Of a DNA stretch of 64,000 nt, positions 1-7,933 are shown piece by piece. The notes beneath the pieces were generated by a model. It did not search any database and was not told the DNA's origin. It worked only from the letters and a program-made list of their open reading frames with translations. Position 1 is the stretch's first letter. Each line of letters opens with the position of its first letter. Source of the stretch: Cryobacterium arcticum (GTDB lineage Bacteria > Actinomycetota > Actinomycetes > Actinomycetales > Microbacteriaceae); NCBI RefSeq assembly GCF_001679725.1, contig NZ_CP016282.1, forward strand, positions 930,001 to 994,000, written 5' to 3'. Position numbers and translations under genes: made by a program.

Positions 1-272
1 CCTGCGGCGGGGTGCGCTTCGTCGGCCACGGAATCGGCGAGCTGACCCGCGTCTACGTGGCGGCCGCGGCCCGGGGGACCGGCACCGGCTCCCGGCTGCT
101 CGCCCACCTCGACGGCCTCGCCGTGGTGGCCGGGCTCAGCACACTCCGCCTGACGGTGCGCAGCGATCTCATCGAGGCCCGCCGCCTCTACGCCCGATCC
201 GGCTACGCCGAGGTCGACCCGTTCAACACCGAACCCTATGCGGAGCACTGGCTCGCGAAGGAGCTGCACTAA
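1..272 (+). CDS. GNAT family N-acetyltransferase, 3' part only
   Basis: This is the C-terminal part of a GCN5-related acetyltransferase; the 5' end lies left of the window, since the frame is open to base 1. The segment ELTRVYVAAAARGTGTG followed by SRLLAHLD is the acetyl-CoA pyrophosphate-binding signature (family motif Q/RxxGxG/A), and the end (ARRLYARSGYAEV) is the usual last GNAT strand. The substrate cannot be inferred. The stop is directly abutted by the ATG of the LysE-type exporter, so the two genes are cotranscribed. An internal GTG at 12 could be mistaken for the start, but the upstream residues CGG fit the family better as interior sequence. Confidence 0.85.
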   Translation, partial: CGGVRFVGHGIGELTRVYVAAAARGTGTGSRLLAHLDGLAVVAGLSTLRLTVRSDLIEARRLYARSGYAEVDPFNTEPYAEHWLAKELH

Positions 273-914
273 ATGGTCACCTTGCCCGCCGTCCTCGGCA
301 TGGCCCTCGTCGCCCTCGGTATGGTCCTCACCCCGGGCCCCAACATGATCTACCTGGTCTCCCGCAGCATCGGGCAGGGCTGGCGCGCGGGAATGGTCTC
401 GCTGGGAGGCACCCTGGTCGGGTTCCTCGTCTACATGACTATGGCCAACGTGGGCCTCGCCGCGGTATTCCTGCTAGTGCCGTGGCTCTACACGGCAGTG
501 AAGATCGCCGGTGCGGCGTACCTGCTCTACCTGGCCTGGAAGACCCTCAAGCCCGGCGGGCTGTCGCTGTTCGAAGCCAGGGACCTGCCGGCCGATTCCC
601 GCTCGAAGCTGTTCCGGATGGGCCTGGTCACCAACCTGCTCAACCCCAAGGCGGCCATCATGTACCTGGCCCTGATCCCTCAGTTCGTGACGCCGTCCGC
701 CGGAAACGTGATGCTGCAGGGCTTCATCCTCGGCGGGGTGCAGATCACCGTGAGCATGCTGGTGAACACCCTGATCGTGCTGGCTGCCGGTGCCATCGCG
801 GTGTTCCTGCGCAGCCGGCCCACCTGGCTGGTCGTGCAGCGCTGGATCACCGGCACCCTGCTGGGCGCGGTGGGCGTCAAACTCGCGATCGACGCCCCCG
901 CCCCCGCGGCCTGA
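273..914 (+). CDS. LysE/RhtB family exporter
   Basis: This 213-residue, almost wholly hydrophobic protein has about six membrane segments. The N-terminal motif LTPGPNMIYLVSRSIGQG is the hallmark of the LysE/RhtB family, which exports amino acids or related metabolites from the cytoplasm. The central NLLNPKAAIMYLALIPQF motif is the second family signature. The ATG follows the stop of the preceding acetyltransferase with no gap, which indicates translational coupling; an acetyltransferase with an efflux protein suggests detoxification or export of a small amine or amino acid. The substrate cannot be read from the sequence. The gene converges on the oxygenase gene at 919. Confidence 0.9.
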   Translation: MVTLPAVLGMALVALGMVLTPGPNMIYLVSRSIGQGWRAGMVSLGGTLVGFLVYMTMANVGLAAVFLLVPWLYTAVKIAGAAYLLYLAWKTLKPGGLSLFEARDLPADSRSKLFRMGLVTNLLNPKAAIMYLALIPQFVTPSAGNVMLQGFILGGVQITVSMLVNTLIVLAAGAIAVFLRSRPTWLVVQRWITGTLLGAVGVKLAIDAPAPAA

Positions 915-918
915 CCCT

Positions 919-1944
919 TTACTTGACCAGGTCGGGGTGGTGGATCGCCGCGACGTCGGGGTGCGCGCGCAGGCGGCTCTTGAGCACGTTCTCGCCGTAG
1001 GTGGTGAAGATCGGGTTCTCCGGGTCCACCGTGATGCCCGGGGCGTGCAGCTCCTCTGGCAGGGTGAGCACCGGGATGGTGGCGTCCAGCGCGGGACTGT
1101 AGAAGAACGGGATCGAGATGCGGTCGGTGCCGATCAGCGGGGAGATCACCCGGTGCACGGTTGCCTTGAGGTAACCATCCGTGGCCACCTCGAGCAGCTC
1201 GCCGATGTTCACCACGAACGCGCCGTCGAGCGGGGGAGCGTCGATCCACTCGCCGTCCTTCTCCACCTGCAGGCCGCCCTTGCCGGGCTCCACGAAGAGC
1301 AGAGTGAGCACGCCGGAGTCCTTGTGCGCGCCGACGCCCTGCTTGGGAGTGGGGTCGGACTTGCCGGGGTAGCGCACGATCTTGATCAGGGTCGAGGGCT
1401 TCTCGGCGAAGGCCGCGTCGAAGACATCCTGTGGGGCGCCGAGGGAGAGTGCCCACGCCTGCATCAGCCGGAGGGCGACGTCATTGAGCTCGTCGCGCCA
1501 CTTGGTCATGACCTCTTCGAGGGCGGGCAGGTTCTCCGGCCACTGGTTGGGGCCCTCGAGGCGCAGGTAGTCGGCGTCATCCGCCGTGAGGTCGAGCGCC
1601 GGGCGCTCCGCGCCGATGTCGATCTGCTCGCGCCAGTCCACCTTGCCCTGGGTGAGTTCGCCACCTACCCGGGTGTAGCCGCGGAAGTGCGGGCTCTTGA
1701 GGTTCTCGATGGCCATCTTGTCGTCTTCGGGCAGGTTGAAGAACGCCCGGGAGGTGGTCATGACACGTTCGATCAGCTCTGCGGGGACGCCGTGGCCGGT
1801 GAGGTAGAAGAATCCGTACTCGTGGGTCACTTCGCGCAGCTCGGCACGGAACGCCGCGGCTTCCTCGGGGCCTGCGTCGAGCCTGGAGAGGTCCAGGATC
1901 GGCAGGGAGAGGGCGGCGGTGGGGGCGTCGGCTGAAGTTGTCAT
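919..1944 (-). CDS. Isopenicillin N synthase-like 2-oxoglutarate/Fe(II) oxygenase
   Basis: This 341-residue cytoplasmic oxygenase has a DIOX_N-type N-terminus (SLPILDLSRL, then EYGFFYLTGHGVP) and a 2OG-Fe(II) core. The facial triad is visible: H207 and D209 in GAHKDSG, and H264 in TVHRVISP. The RISIPFF segment supplies the Arg/Ser pair that binds the 2-oxoglutarate carboxylate. Length and order match bacterial isopenicillin N synthase family oxygenases, whose substrates are mostly unknown. I chose the ATG at 1944 because the protein family begins there; the frame stays open further upstream but that sequence is not protein-like. A CAGAAT box lies 7 nt before this ATG. It is not in an obvious biosynthetic cluster. 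Confidence 0.85.
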   Translation of the reverse strand: MTTSADAPTAALSLPILDLSRLDAGPEEAAAFRAELREVTHEYGFFYLTGHGVPAELIERVMTTSRAFFNLPEDDKMAIENLKSPHFRGYTRVGGELTQGKVDWREQIDIGAERPALDLTADDADYLRLEGPNQWPENLPALEEVMTKWRDELNDVALRLMQAWALSLGAPQDVFDAAFAEKPSTLIKIVRYPGKSDPTPKQGVGAHKDSGVLTLLFVEPGKGGLQVEKDGEWIDAPPLDGAFVVNIGELLEVATDGYLKATVHRVISPLIGTDRISIPFFYSPALDATIPVLTLPEELHAPGITVDPENPIFTTYGENVLKSRLRAHPDVAAIHHPDLVK

Positions 1945-2071
1945 GACAACTATTCTGCCAACAACCGACACAAACGGGCCGGGTGTTACAGCGGATTGCC
2001 GGGCTCGAAGATCCTGCGCGTCGGCATCCGTCGAACGCCGCCGTATCGCAGAAAACGCGGATGAGGCGGGT

Positions 2072-2659
2072 TCAGGCGTCGGATTTGAGCAAGCAGCGCG
2101 CGGCCTTGATCTCTTCGGCCGTGCCCGGCTGCACGCGCGCGGGGATACCCAGCAGGATCGAACGCGCCGGAGCGTCCTTGGTGACCACGGCATTGGCCCC
2201 CACGGTGCACCATTCGCCCAGGGTGATGGGGCCCAGAATCTTGGCGCCGGCTCCCACGGTCACGCCATCGTGCAACAGCGGATGGCGCCGGGCCCCGGCC
2301 ACGACCCCGTGCCGGCTCTTCCCGCCCAGGGTGACCCCGTGGTAGAGCATCACGTCGTCACCGACCACGGCGGTCTCGCCGATCACCACACCCATGCCGT
2401 GGTCGATGAACAGGCGACGGCCGATGCTCGCACCGGGGTGGATCTCCACCCCGGTGAGGAAGCGGGCGAACTGCGAGAGCAGCCGGGCGGGAAGCCGGTA
2501 GCCGCCGAGCCACAGCCGGTGGGTGATCCGGTAGGCCCAGACGGCGTGCACACCGCTGTAGCCCAGGACGACCTCGGTCTTACTGTGCGCGGCGGGGTCG
2601 TGTCGCTGAGCCATCGCAATGTCTTCGCGAACGCGGGCGAACACTCCCATGCCGGGCAC
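2072..2659 (-). CDS. cysE: Serine O-acetyltransferase
   Basis: CysE acetylates L-serine with acetyl-CoA to give O-acetylserine, the substrate of cysteine synthase. The 195-residue protein has the short SATase N-terminal helix region (VFARVREDIAMAQRHDPA) and then the left-handed beta-helix of hexapeptide repeats, including IHPGASIGRRLFIDHGMG and VVIGETAVVGDDV, with the catalytic His/Asp in FIDHG. It is the shorter EpsC-like form. It lies 32 bases downstream of cysK on the same strand, so substrate and enzyme are made together and may form the cysteine synthase complex. The start is GTG 2659; ATG 2650 is an equally possible alternative. Confidence 0.93.
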   Translation of the reverse strand: MPGMGVFARVREDIAMAQRHDPAAHSKTEVVLGYSGVHAVWAYRITHRLWLGGYRLPARLLSQFARFLTGVEIHPGASIGRRLFIDHGMGVVIGETAVVGDDVMLYHGVTLGGKSRHGVVAGARRHPLLHDGVTVGAGAKILGPITLGEWCTVGANAVVTKDAPARSILLGIPARVQPGTAEEIKAARCLLKSDA

Positions 2660-2691
2660 CAGTCTTCTCGTCGGTCGGATGGAACGCAGGC

Positions 2692-3630
2692 CTAGTCGAC
2701 CAAATCTTCGTAAAGGACAGTACTGATGTATCGTTCCCCGAATCCGGGGACGATGACGACGATGGTCTTGCCGGCGTTCTCGGGCAGCTTGGCCTGCTCG
2801 AGGGCGGCCCAGACGGCGGCGCCGCCGGAGATGCCGGCGAGGATGCCCTCCTGGGTGCCGAGGGCGCGCGCGGTGGCCACCGAGTCGGCGAGGGTCACAT
2901 CGGTGACCTCGTCGTACACGTGGGTGTCCAGCACGCTCGGCACGAAGTTGGCGCCGATGCCCTGGATCTTGTGCGGGCCGGGTGCGCCGCCGTTGAGGAT
3001 GGGGGAGTCCTTGGGTTCGACGCCGATGACGCGCACCGAGGGCTTGCGCTCCTTGAGCAGCTGGCCGGCTCCGGTGATGGTGCCACCGGTTCCGATGCCG
3101 GCGACGAGCAGGTCGACGGCTCCGTCGGTGTCGTCCCAGATCTCCACGCCCGTGGTGGCCTTGTGGATGGCCGGGTTGGCCGGGTTGTCGAACTGACGCG
3201 CCCAGATCGCACCGGGCGTCTCGGCCACGATCTCCTGGGCCTTCTCGACCGCGCCGCGCATGCCGGCGGCCCCCGGGGTGAGCACGAGTTCTGCGCCGTA
3301 CGCGCGCAGCAGGATCTTGCGCTCCTTGCTCATGGTCTCCGGCATGGCCAGGATCACCTTGTAGCCGCGGGCCGCGCCCACGAGGGCCAGCGCGATGCCG
3401 GTGTTGCCGCTGGTGCCCTCGACGATGGTTCCGCCGGGCAGGAGCTCTCCCGAGGCCTCTGCGGCGTCGACGATGGCGATGCCGATACGGTCCTTGACGC
3501 TGCTGGACGGGTTGTAGAACTCGAGCTTGGCCAATACCGTGGCGGTGGAGTCACCGGTCAGCCGGTTGAGCTTGACCAGCGGGGTCCCGCCCACCGTCTT
3601 GGTAATGTCTGAGTAGATCCGTGCGGACAT
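2692..3630 (-). CDS. cysK: Cysteine synthase A (O-acetylserine sulfhydrylase)
   Basis: CysK is a PLP enzyme that joins O-acetylserine and sulfide to make L-cysteine. The 312-residue protein has the expected length. The PLP-binding lysine is K46 in NPSSSVKDRIG. The substrate loop EGTSGNTGIALA, the phosphate-binding loop AGIGTGGTITGAG and the C-terminal SGGAA motif are all intact. It is the first gene of the cysK-cysE unit. The ATG is preceded by a purine-rich GGAAAGG ribosome-binding site. The 140-base region upstream is shared with the divergent prmC gene; I see no S-box or T-box in it. Confidence 0.96.
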   Translation of the reverse strand: MSARIYSDITKTVGGTPLVKLNRLTGDSTATVLAKLEFYNPSSSVKDRIGIAIVDAAEASGELLPGGTIVEGTSGNTGIALALVGAARGYKVILAMPETMSKERKILLRAYGAELVLTPGAAGMRGAVEKAQEIVAETPGAIWARQFDNPANPAIHKATTGVEIWDDTDGAVDLLVAGIGTGGTITGAGQLLKERKPSVRVIGVEPKDSPILNGGAPGPHKIQGIGANFVPSVLDTHVYDEVTDVTLADSVATARALGTQEGILAGISGGAAVWAALEQAKLPENAGKTIVVIVPGFGERYISTVLYEDLVD

Positions 3631-3756
3631 CGATAGACCTTTCCTGGGGGCTCACCTGGAGCCCGAGTTGTGCGGACCTGCCGCGGGGAGTTAACGCCGC
3701 CACCGGGGGAATATCCCTCGTTCAGCCTAGAGCCCGACGATACCCACAGAGTTGCG

Positions 3757-3762
3757 TAAGAT
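3757..3762 (+). promoter_or_regulatory. Candidate -10 box for prmC (near-leaderless)
   Basis: TAAGAT ends 8 nt before the GTG of prmC. With transcription starting 6-8 nt after the box, the mRNA would have almost no leader, and no Shine-Dalgarno sequence is visible. No convincing -35 box is seen. Confidence 0.4.
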
Positions 3763-3770
3763 TCCACTTT

Positions 3771-4673
3771 GTGACAGCTCCCAGCAACGCGCCAGCCCAG
3801 CCCTCCCCGAATCCCACGACGGTCACCCGTCTGCGCGAGCTGGCGACCGCCACGCTCGGCCAGTCCGGAATCGCTGACCCGGAGGTCGACGCCGACCTGC
3901 TGATCGGCTTCGTGCTCGGCCAGAGCCGGGGCCAGGTGCAGGCCGCCGCCATCATGGGCACTGCCCTCGGTGACGCGGATGCGACGAGCGTCCTGGCCCT
4001 CGTCGAGCGCCGCGCCCGCCGCGAACCCCTGCAACACATCACCGGACGGGCACCGTTCCGGGCGCTCGAACTCAACGTGGGCCCTGGCGTCTTCGTTCCC
4101 CGCCCCGAGACCGAGGGGGTCGCCCAACTCGCCATCGATGCCCTGCGCTCGATGGCCGACCCTGAGCCGATCGGCGTAGACCTGGGCACCGGCAGCGGCG
4201 CCATCGCCCTGGCCCTGGCCACCGAGGTGCCGCACGCCCGAGTGTTCGCCTGCGAGAACTCCACCGACGCGTTCCCGTGGACCAGCCGCAACTTCGCCGA
4301 GGTCGCCGCCCCCAACGCCCGGTTGGTGTTCGCTGACCTCGCCGAGGCGTTTCCCGAGCTCGACGGCACGGTGTCGGTCGTCGTGTCGAACCCGCCGTAC
4401 ATCCCCGCCGACGCGATTCCGCGGGACCCCGAGGTGCGCCTGTTCGACCCGGCCCACGCGCTCTACGGCGGACCGGACGGGCTGGATGTGGTGCGGCTGG
4501 TCTCGCAGACCGGCCTGCGGCTGCTGCGCACCGGCGGCGTGCTCATCATCGAGCACGGCGAGCTGCAGGGCGCCGAGATCCGGGCGCTGCTGGACGCCGA
4601 CGGTTGGCGGGCCACCGCCACCCACCGCGACCTCACCACCCGCGACCGCACGACGACGGCGCTGCGGCCGTGA
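3771..4673 (+). CDS. prmC: Release factor glutamine methyltransferase
   Basis: PrmC (HemK) N5-methylates the glutamine of the GGQ motif in peptide-chain release factors, using S-adenosylmethionine. The 300-residue protein has the helical N-terminal domain, the VFVPRPETE motif, the SAM-binding GVDLGTGSGAIALALA loop, and the diagnostic NPPY motif (N207-Y210), which contacts the glutamine amide. GTG 3771 is chosen because the family N-terminus begins there; the frame is open upstream but that part is not conserved-looking. In many actinobacteria prfA lies directly upstream; here its place is taken by cysK on the opposite strand. The stop overlaps the next start by 4 bases. Confidence 0.95.
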   Translation: MTAPSNAPAQPSPNPTTVTRLRELATATLGQSGIADPEVDADLLIGFVLGQSRGQVQAAAIMGTALGDADATSVLALVERRARREPLQHITGRAPFRALELNVGPGVFVPRPETEGVAQLAIDALRSMADPEPIGVDLGTGSGAIALALATEVPHARVFACENSTDAFPWTSRNFAEVAAPNARLVFADLAEAFPELDGTVSVVVSNPPYIPADAIPRDPEVRLFDPAHALYGGPDGLDVVRLVSQTGLRLLRTGGVLIIEHGELQGAEIRALLDADGWRATATHRDLTTRDRTTTALRP

Positions 4674-5185
4674 CCGCATCCGGTCAGCCTGGCGTCGGAG
4701 CTGCCGCCGCCGCGGACCTGCGCCCGCTGACGTCGAAAGAACTGGCGGCCTGGCTCGTCACCAGCACGGCCGACTACGCCGACGACCTCGAAGCGGCGGG
4801 ACTGAGCCGGGCCGCGGCCGAGAGAAAAGCGAGCGAGTCGACCGCGCGCGAATTCCCGCACGGCATCCCCGCACCGGGCCAGCACGTCTACGCGGTCACG
4901 GTTTCCGATGAGCACGTCGGCGTGCTCTGGCTGGCCGCCGGACCGGTCGACGACCCCGACAACTGGTGGATCCTCGACATCCTGATCTTCGAAGCGTTCA
5001 GAGGTCGCGGCCACGGCCGCCTGGCGATGCTGCTCGCCGAGACCGAAGCCGCCCGGCTGGGCGCCGCCAAACTCACCCTCAACGTGTTCGCCCGCAACAC
5101 GGCGGCCCGGGCCCTCTACGCGTCCCTGGCCTACGAGCCCACCAAGATCTACCTGGAGAAGACGCTTACCCCTCGCGAACCGTAA
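4670..5185 (+). CDS. GNAT family N-acetyltransferase
   Basis: This 171-residue protein carries a GNAT domain. ILDILIFEAFRGRGHGRLAM gives the central beta-strand and the acetyl-CoA loop (RGRGHG), and AAKLTLNVFARNTAARALYASLAYEPT gives the conserved C-terminal strand and Asn/Tyr region. The N-terminal 30 residues are Ala/Pro-rich and probably unstructured. GTG 4670 overlaps the prmC stop (GTGA), which decides the start. Its position between prmC and tsaC is unusual for this operon. It could acetylate a protein N-terminus or a small molecule, but nothing seen identifies the substrate. The stop codon lies inside the left arm of a palindromic element. Confidence 0.85.
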   Translation: MTASGQPGVGAAAAADLRPLTSKELAAWLVTSTADYADDLEAAGLSRAAAERKASESTAREFPHGIPAPGQHVYAVTVSDEHVGVLWLAAGPVDDPDNWWILDILIFEAFRGRGHGRLAMLLAETEAARLGAAKLTLNVFARNTAARALYASLAYEPTKIYLEKTLTPREP

Positions 5186-5233
5186 GTCACGCCCGGAATT
5201 CCGGGATTTGCGGGGCTTTTGCTCACGGTTCGC
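5175..5233. repeat. Nested palindromic intergenic element, copy 1
   Basis: The outer arms GCGAACCGTAAG (5176-5187) and CTCACGGTTCGC (5222-5233) pair with one mismatch. Inside is the perfect 14-bp palindrome CCCGGAATTCCGGG (5192-5205), and GGGGCTTTT (5213-5221) sits before the right arm. The right half matches that of the element at 22695-22756. The TAA stop of the acetyltransferase gene is inside the left arm. It may act as a terminator or attenuator ahead of tsaC. Confidence 0.6.
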
Positions 5234-5328
5234 CGATGGGCGGCGAAAGAGGGGAGAGCGGCGCGCGGGGTGAGGCCGGTGAAACGGGCCGCACCGCCAG
5301 CCGCCGGGCCCTCCCAGGCAGGCTGCAC

Positions 5329-5334
5329 TAGAAT
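5329..5334 (+). promoter_or_regulatory. Candidate -10 box for tsaC (near-leaderless)
   Basis: TAGAAT ends 8 nt before the ATG of tsaC, with no Shine-Dalgarno sequence between. This would start transcription of the tsaC-wecA-atpI unit independently of prmC. Confidence 0.42.
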
Positions 5335-5342
5335 CGTGCCCG

Positions 5343-6044
5343 ATGACACGTATCTATGATTGCTCGGTCGACGCAGAACTCGCGACCGGCATGCGACTGG
5401 CACGCTCGGCGATCGGCCGCGGCGCGCTCGTTGTCATCCCCACCGACACCGTCTACGGCATCGCCGCGGACGCCTTCAACCCCGAGGCCGTGCAACGGCT
5501 GCTGGATGCCAAAGGCCGCGACCGCCAGTCGCCGCCGCCGGTGCTCATCCCGGGCATCCCCACCCTCGACGCCCTCGCCACGGATGTGCCCGAGCCCGTG
5601 CGCGCGCTCGTGGCGGAGTTCTGGCCCGGTGGTCTCACCGTGGTTCTCAACGCCCAGCCCTCGCTGGTCTGGGACCTCGGCGAGACCCAGGGCACCGTGG
5701 CGCTGCGGATGCCCCGCAACCAGGTGGCCCTCGACCTCCTGGCCGAGACCGGCCCGCTCGCCGTCTCGAGCGCCAACACCAGCGGCCTGCCGTCGGCCAT
5801 CGACGTGATCGGCGCCGAAGACATGCTCGGCGAGAGCGTCGCCGTCTACCTCGACGGGGGAGTGGCCGGCCTCGACTACGACGCCATCGGCGACCGGCCC
5901 GGCGACACCTCGTCCACCATCATCGACGCCACCGGCTTCGCCGACAACGGCGGCAAGCTCGCGATCGTGCGGAACGGCGTGATCTCCCGAGCCGCCATCG
6001 AAGCCGTGATCGGCGACGCGCTCGCCCCGGTGGCCGAGAAATGA
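5343..6044 (+). CDS. tsaC: Threonylcarbamoyl-AMP synthase
   Basis: TsaC/Sua5/YrdC condenses threonine, bicarbonate and ATP into threonylcarbamoyl-AMP, the first step in making t6A37 on ANN-decoding tRNAs. The 233-residue protein consists of the YrdC domain (about residues 15-205). Visible motifs are the PTDTVYGIAADA nucleotide-binding start, DAKGRDRQSPP (the KxR motif) and the SSANTSG motif. It lacks the C-terminal Sua5 domain, so it is the short form. Its stop overlaps the wecA start by 4 bases (ATGA). The tsaC-wecA-atpI order is normal for actinobacteria. Confidence 0.94.
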   Translation: MTRIYDCSVDAELATGMRLARSAIGRGALVVIPTDTVYGIAADAFNPEAVQRLLDAKGRDRQSPPPVLIPGIPTLDALATDVPEPVRALVAEFWPGGLTVVLNAQPSLVWDLGETQGTVALRMPRNQVALDLLAETGPLAVSSANTSGLPSAIDVIGAEDMLGESVAVYLDGGVAGLDYDAIGDRPGDTSSTIIDATGFADNGGKLAIVRNGVISRAAIEAVIGDALAPVAEK

Positions 6045-7270
6045 CTCTCTTCATCCTCCTGGCGCTGGTCTCGGCCGTCGTCACCTTCCTCATGTCGATC
6101 GTGGTGCTCAAGCTCACCCACAAGTACCGGCTGTACCCCAAGATCCGCGAACGCGATGTGCACACCCGGCCCACACCCCGGCTCGGCGGCATCGCGATGT
6201 TCCTGGGCATCCTGGTGGCCTTCGGCGTGTCCTACCTGGTGGCGTCGCAGTTCGCGCCGTTGCGGCTGATCTTCGCCGACCCGCACCAGATCATGGCCAT
6301 CCTCGGCGCCGCACTGCTGATCGTGCTGCTCGGCGTGGCCGACGACATCTGGGACCTCGACTGGATGACCAAGCTGCTCGGCCAGTTCATCGCCGCCGGC
6401 CTGGTGGCCTGGCAGGGCGTGCAGGTGTTCTCGTTGCCCATCGGCGGCCTCACCGTCGGCTCGTCCTGGATGTCGATCGTGATCACCGTGATGGCGATCG
6501 TGATCGTGATGAACATGATCAACTTCATCGACGGGCTCGACGGCCTGGTGGCGGGCGTGGCGCTCATCGCCAACGGTGTCTTCTTCATCTACAGCTATCT
6601 GTTGGTGCGCGACACCTCTCCCACCAACTACTTCAACCTCGCCTCCCTCATCGCGGCCCTCCTGATCGGCGCCTGCGTGGGGTTCCTGCCCCTGAACTGG
6701 CACCCCGCCAAGATGTTCATGGGCGACGCCGGAGCCCTGCTGGTAGGCCTGCTGATGGCCACCTCGGCCGTCGCGATCACCGGCCAGGTCGACCCCACGT
6801 CGATGAACCGCGCGCAGCTGTTCCCGGCCTTCATCCCGCTGATCCTGCCGGTGGCCATCCTCATCATCCCGCTGCTCGACTTCGGCCTGGCCGTGTTCCG
6901 GCGGGTGCGGGCCGGTAAATCCCCGTTCAGCGCCGACCGCAAACACCTGCACCACCGGCTGCTCGACATGGGCCACTCACACCTGCACGCCGTGCTGATC
7001 TTCTACGGCTGGACCGCCGCGGCATCCGTGGGGTGCCTGCTCTACTACGTCCTGCCGGTGTTCTTCGGCCTGCCCACCTGGTGGGCCACCGTCTTCCTGG
7101 TGAGCGCTCTGGTGATCTGCACCGTGGTGACCCTCGCGCCGCTGAGCCGCCGCAAGGCCATCGAAGCGGCCAGCCAGCTCGCGCCGGTGACCGACGCCAT
7201 CGGCATCCCGACCATTGCCCGGCTTGATCCCCTCGACGAGGCGTCTGACAACGCCAAGGAGCACGTATGA
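6041..7270 (+). CDS. wecA: UDP-GlcNAc:undecaprenyl-phosphate GlcNAc-1-phosphate transferase-like (MraY/WecA family)
   Basis: This 409-residue polytopic membrane enzyme transfers a sugar-1-phosphate from a UDP-sugar to a polyprenyl phosphate, starting synthesis of a cell-envelope glycan; in mycobacteria the homologue WecA/Rfe starts arabinogalactan linker synthesis. Motifs seen are RDVHTRPTPRLGGIAM near the N-terminus, the metal-binding NMINFIDGLDGLVAG, FMGDAGALL and the C-terminal DRKHLHHRLLDMGHSH, which is typical of WecA/TagO rather than MraY. ATG 6041 overlaps the tsaC stop, and its own stop overlaps the next start. The exact sugar is inferred from the family. Confidence 0.9.
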   Translation: MTLFILLALVSAVVTFLMSIVVLKLTHKYRLYPKIRERDVHTRPTPRLGGIAMFLGILVAFGVSYLVASQFAPLRLIFADPHQIMAILGAALLIVLLGVADDIWDLDWMTKLLGQFIAAGLVAWQGVQVFSLPIGGLTVGSSWMSIVITVMAIVIVMNMINFIDGLDGLVAGVALIANGVFFIYSYLLVRDTSPTNYFNLASLIAALLIGACVGFLPLNWHPAKMFMGDAGALLVGLLMATSAVAITGQVDPTSMNRAQLFPAFIPLILPVAILIIPLLDFGLAVFRRVRAGKSPFSADRKHLHHRLLDMGHSHLHAVLIFYGWTAAASVGCLLYYVLPVFFGLPTWWATVFLVSALVICTVVTLAPLSRRKAIEAASQLAPVTDAIGIPTIARLDPLDEASDNAKEHV

Positions 7271-7734
7271 GCACCACACCCAGCACCCAGCCCACCTCGA
7301 TCCCGGTCTTCCGCCAGGTGCTCGTCTACGGCGGTGTGCTGGCCCTCGCGATCGCCGTGATCGGCATGGTCGTCGGCGGGCTCACCGTGGGCGGTGTGGG
7401 CGTGCTGAGCGCCCTGATCGGCACCCTGATGGCCGTCGTGTTCATGGGGATCACCGCGGCCAGCATTCTGTTGGCGAATCGTTACGCGGGCCGGGAGTCC
7501 GCCATCGGCGCCTTCTTCGGCATCGTGATGGGCGGCTGGCTGCTCAAGTTCGTGGTCTTCCTGGTGCTGCTGATCCTGCTCAAGGACCAGCCGTGGATCA
7601 ACCCGCTGGTGCTGTTCCTGAGCATCATCGCCGGTGTCCTCGGTTCCCTCGTGGTCGATGCGATCGTGCTCTTCAAGAGCCGGATGCCCTACGCCAGCGA
7701 CGTCGTGCTGCCGCCCGCGCCGCACGATGACTGA
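7267..7734 (+). CDS. AtpI-like integral membrane protein upstream of ATP synthase
   Basis: This 155-residue protein has four clear hydrophobic segments and a short polar N-terminus rich in Ser/Thr/Pro. No catalytic motif is visible. Its position between wecA and atpB is that of the actinobacterial atpI gene (ATP synthase protein I), whose product is thought to help c-ring assembly or Mg2+ handling. Assignment rests on context and topology more than on sequence motifs. It is coupled to wecA by an ATGA overlap and separated from atpB by about 200 bases that may contain a separate promoter. Confidence 0.75.
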   Translation: MSTTPSTQPTSIPVFRQVLVYGGVLALAIAVIGMVVGGLTVGGVGVLSALIGTLMAVVFMGITAASILLANRYAGRESAIGAFFGIVMGGWLLKFVVFLVLLILLKDQPWINPLVLFLSIIAGVLGSLVVDAIVLFKSRMPYASDVVLPPAPHDD

Positions 7735-7820
7735 GGCTGACCTAACTCGCGACTCGCCGCACGGCCCAATCAGGCACTGAGCGGGGCTCACTCGATTCGT
7801 AAGCTGGGCTCGTTTATTGC

Positions 7821-7826
7821 TAGGGT
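7821..7826 (+). promoter_or_regulatory. Candidate -10 box upstream of atpB
   Basis: TAGGGT lies in the 199-base gap before atpB, about 108 bases upstream of the proposed start. It would give the ATP synthase operon its own promoter and a long leader. The -35 region is poor, so this is tentative. Confidence 0.3.
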
Positions 7827-7922
7827 TATGAGCGATTCACCCCGGTCCGACGTTGCCCATGCTGGCGCGAGGGCCGGCATCTATATTCGTCGTTGCGAGA
7901 GCAGAGCTCCACGCCCCGAACC

Positions 7923-7927
7923 AGGAG
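7923..7927 (+). promoter_or_regulatory. Shine-Dalgarno of atpB that selects a CTG start
   Basis: AGGAG lies 6 nt before CTG 7934. No ATG, GTG or TTG is available in frame at that spacing, so the site points to a CTG initiation codon. Confidence 0.6.
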
Positions 7928-7933
7928 AAAGCG

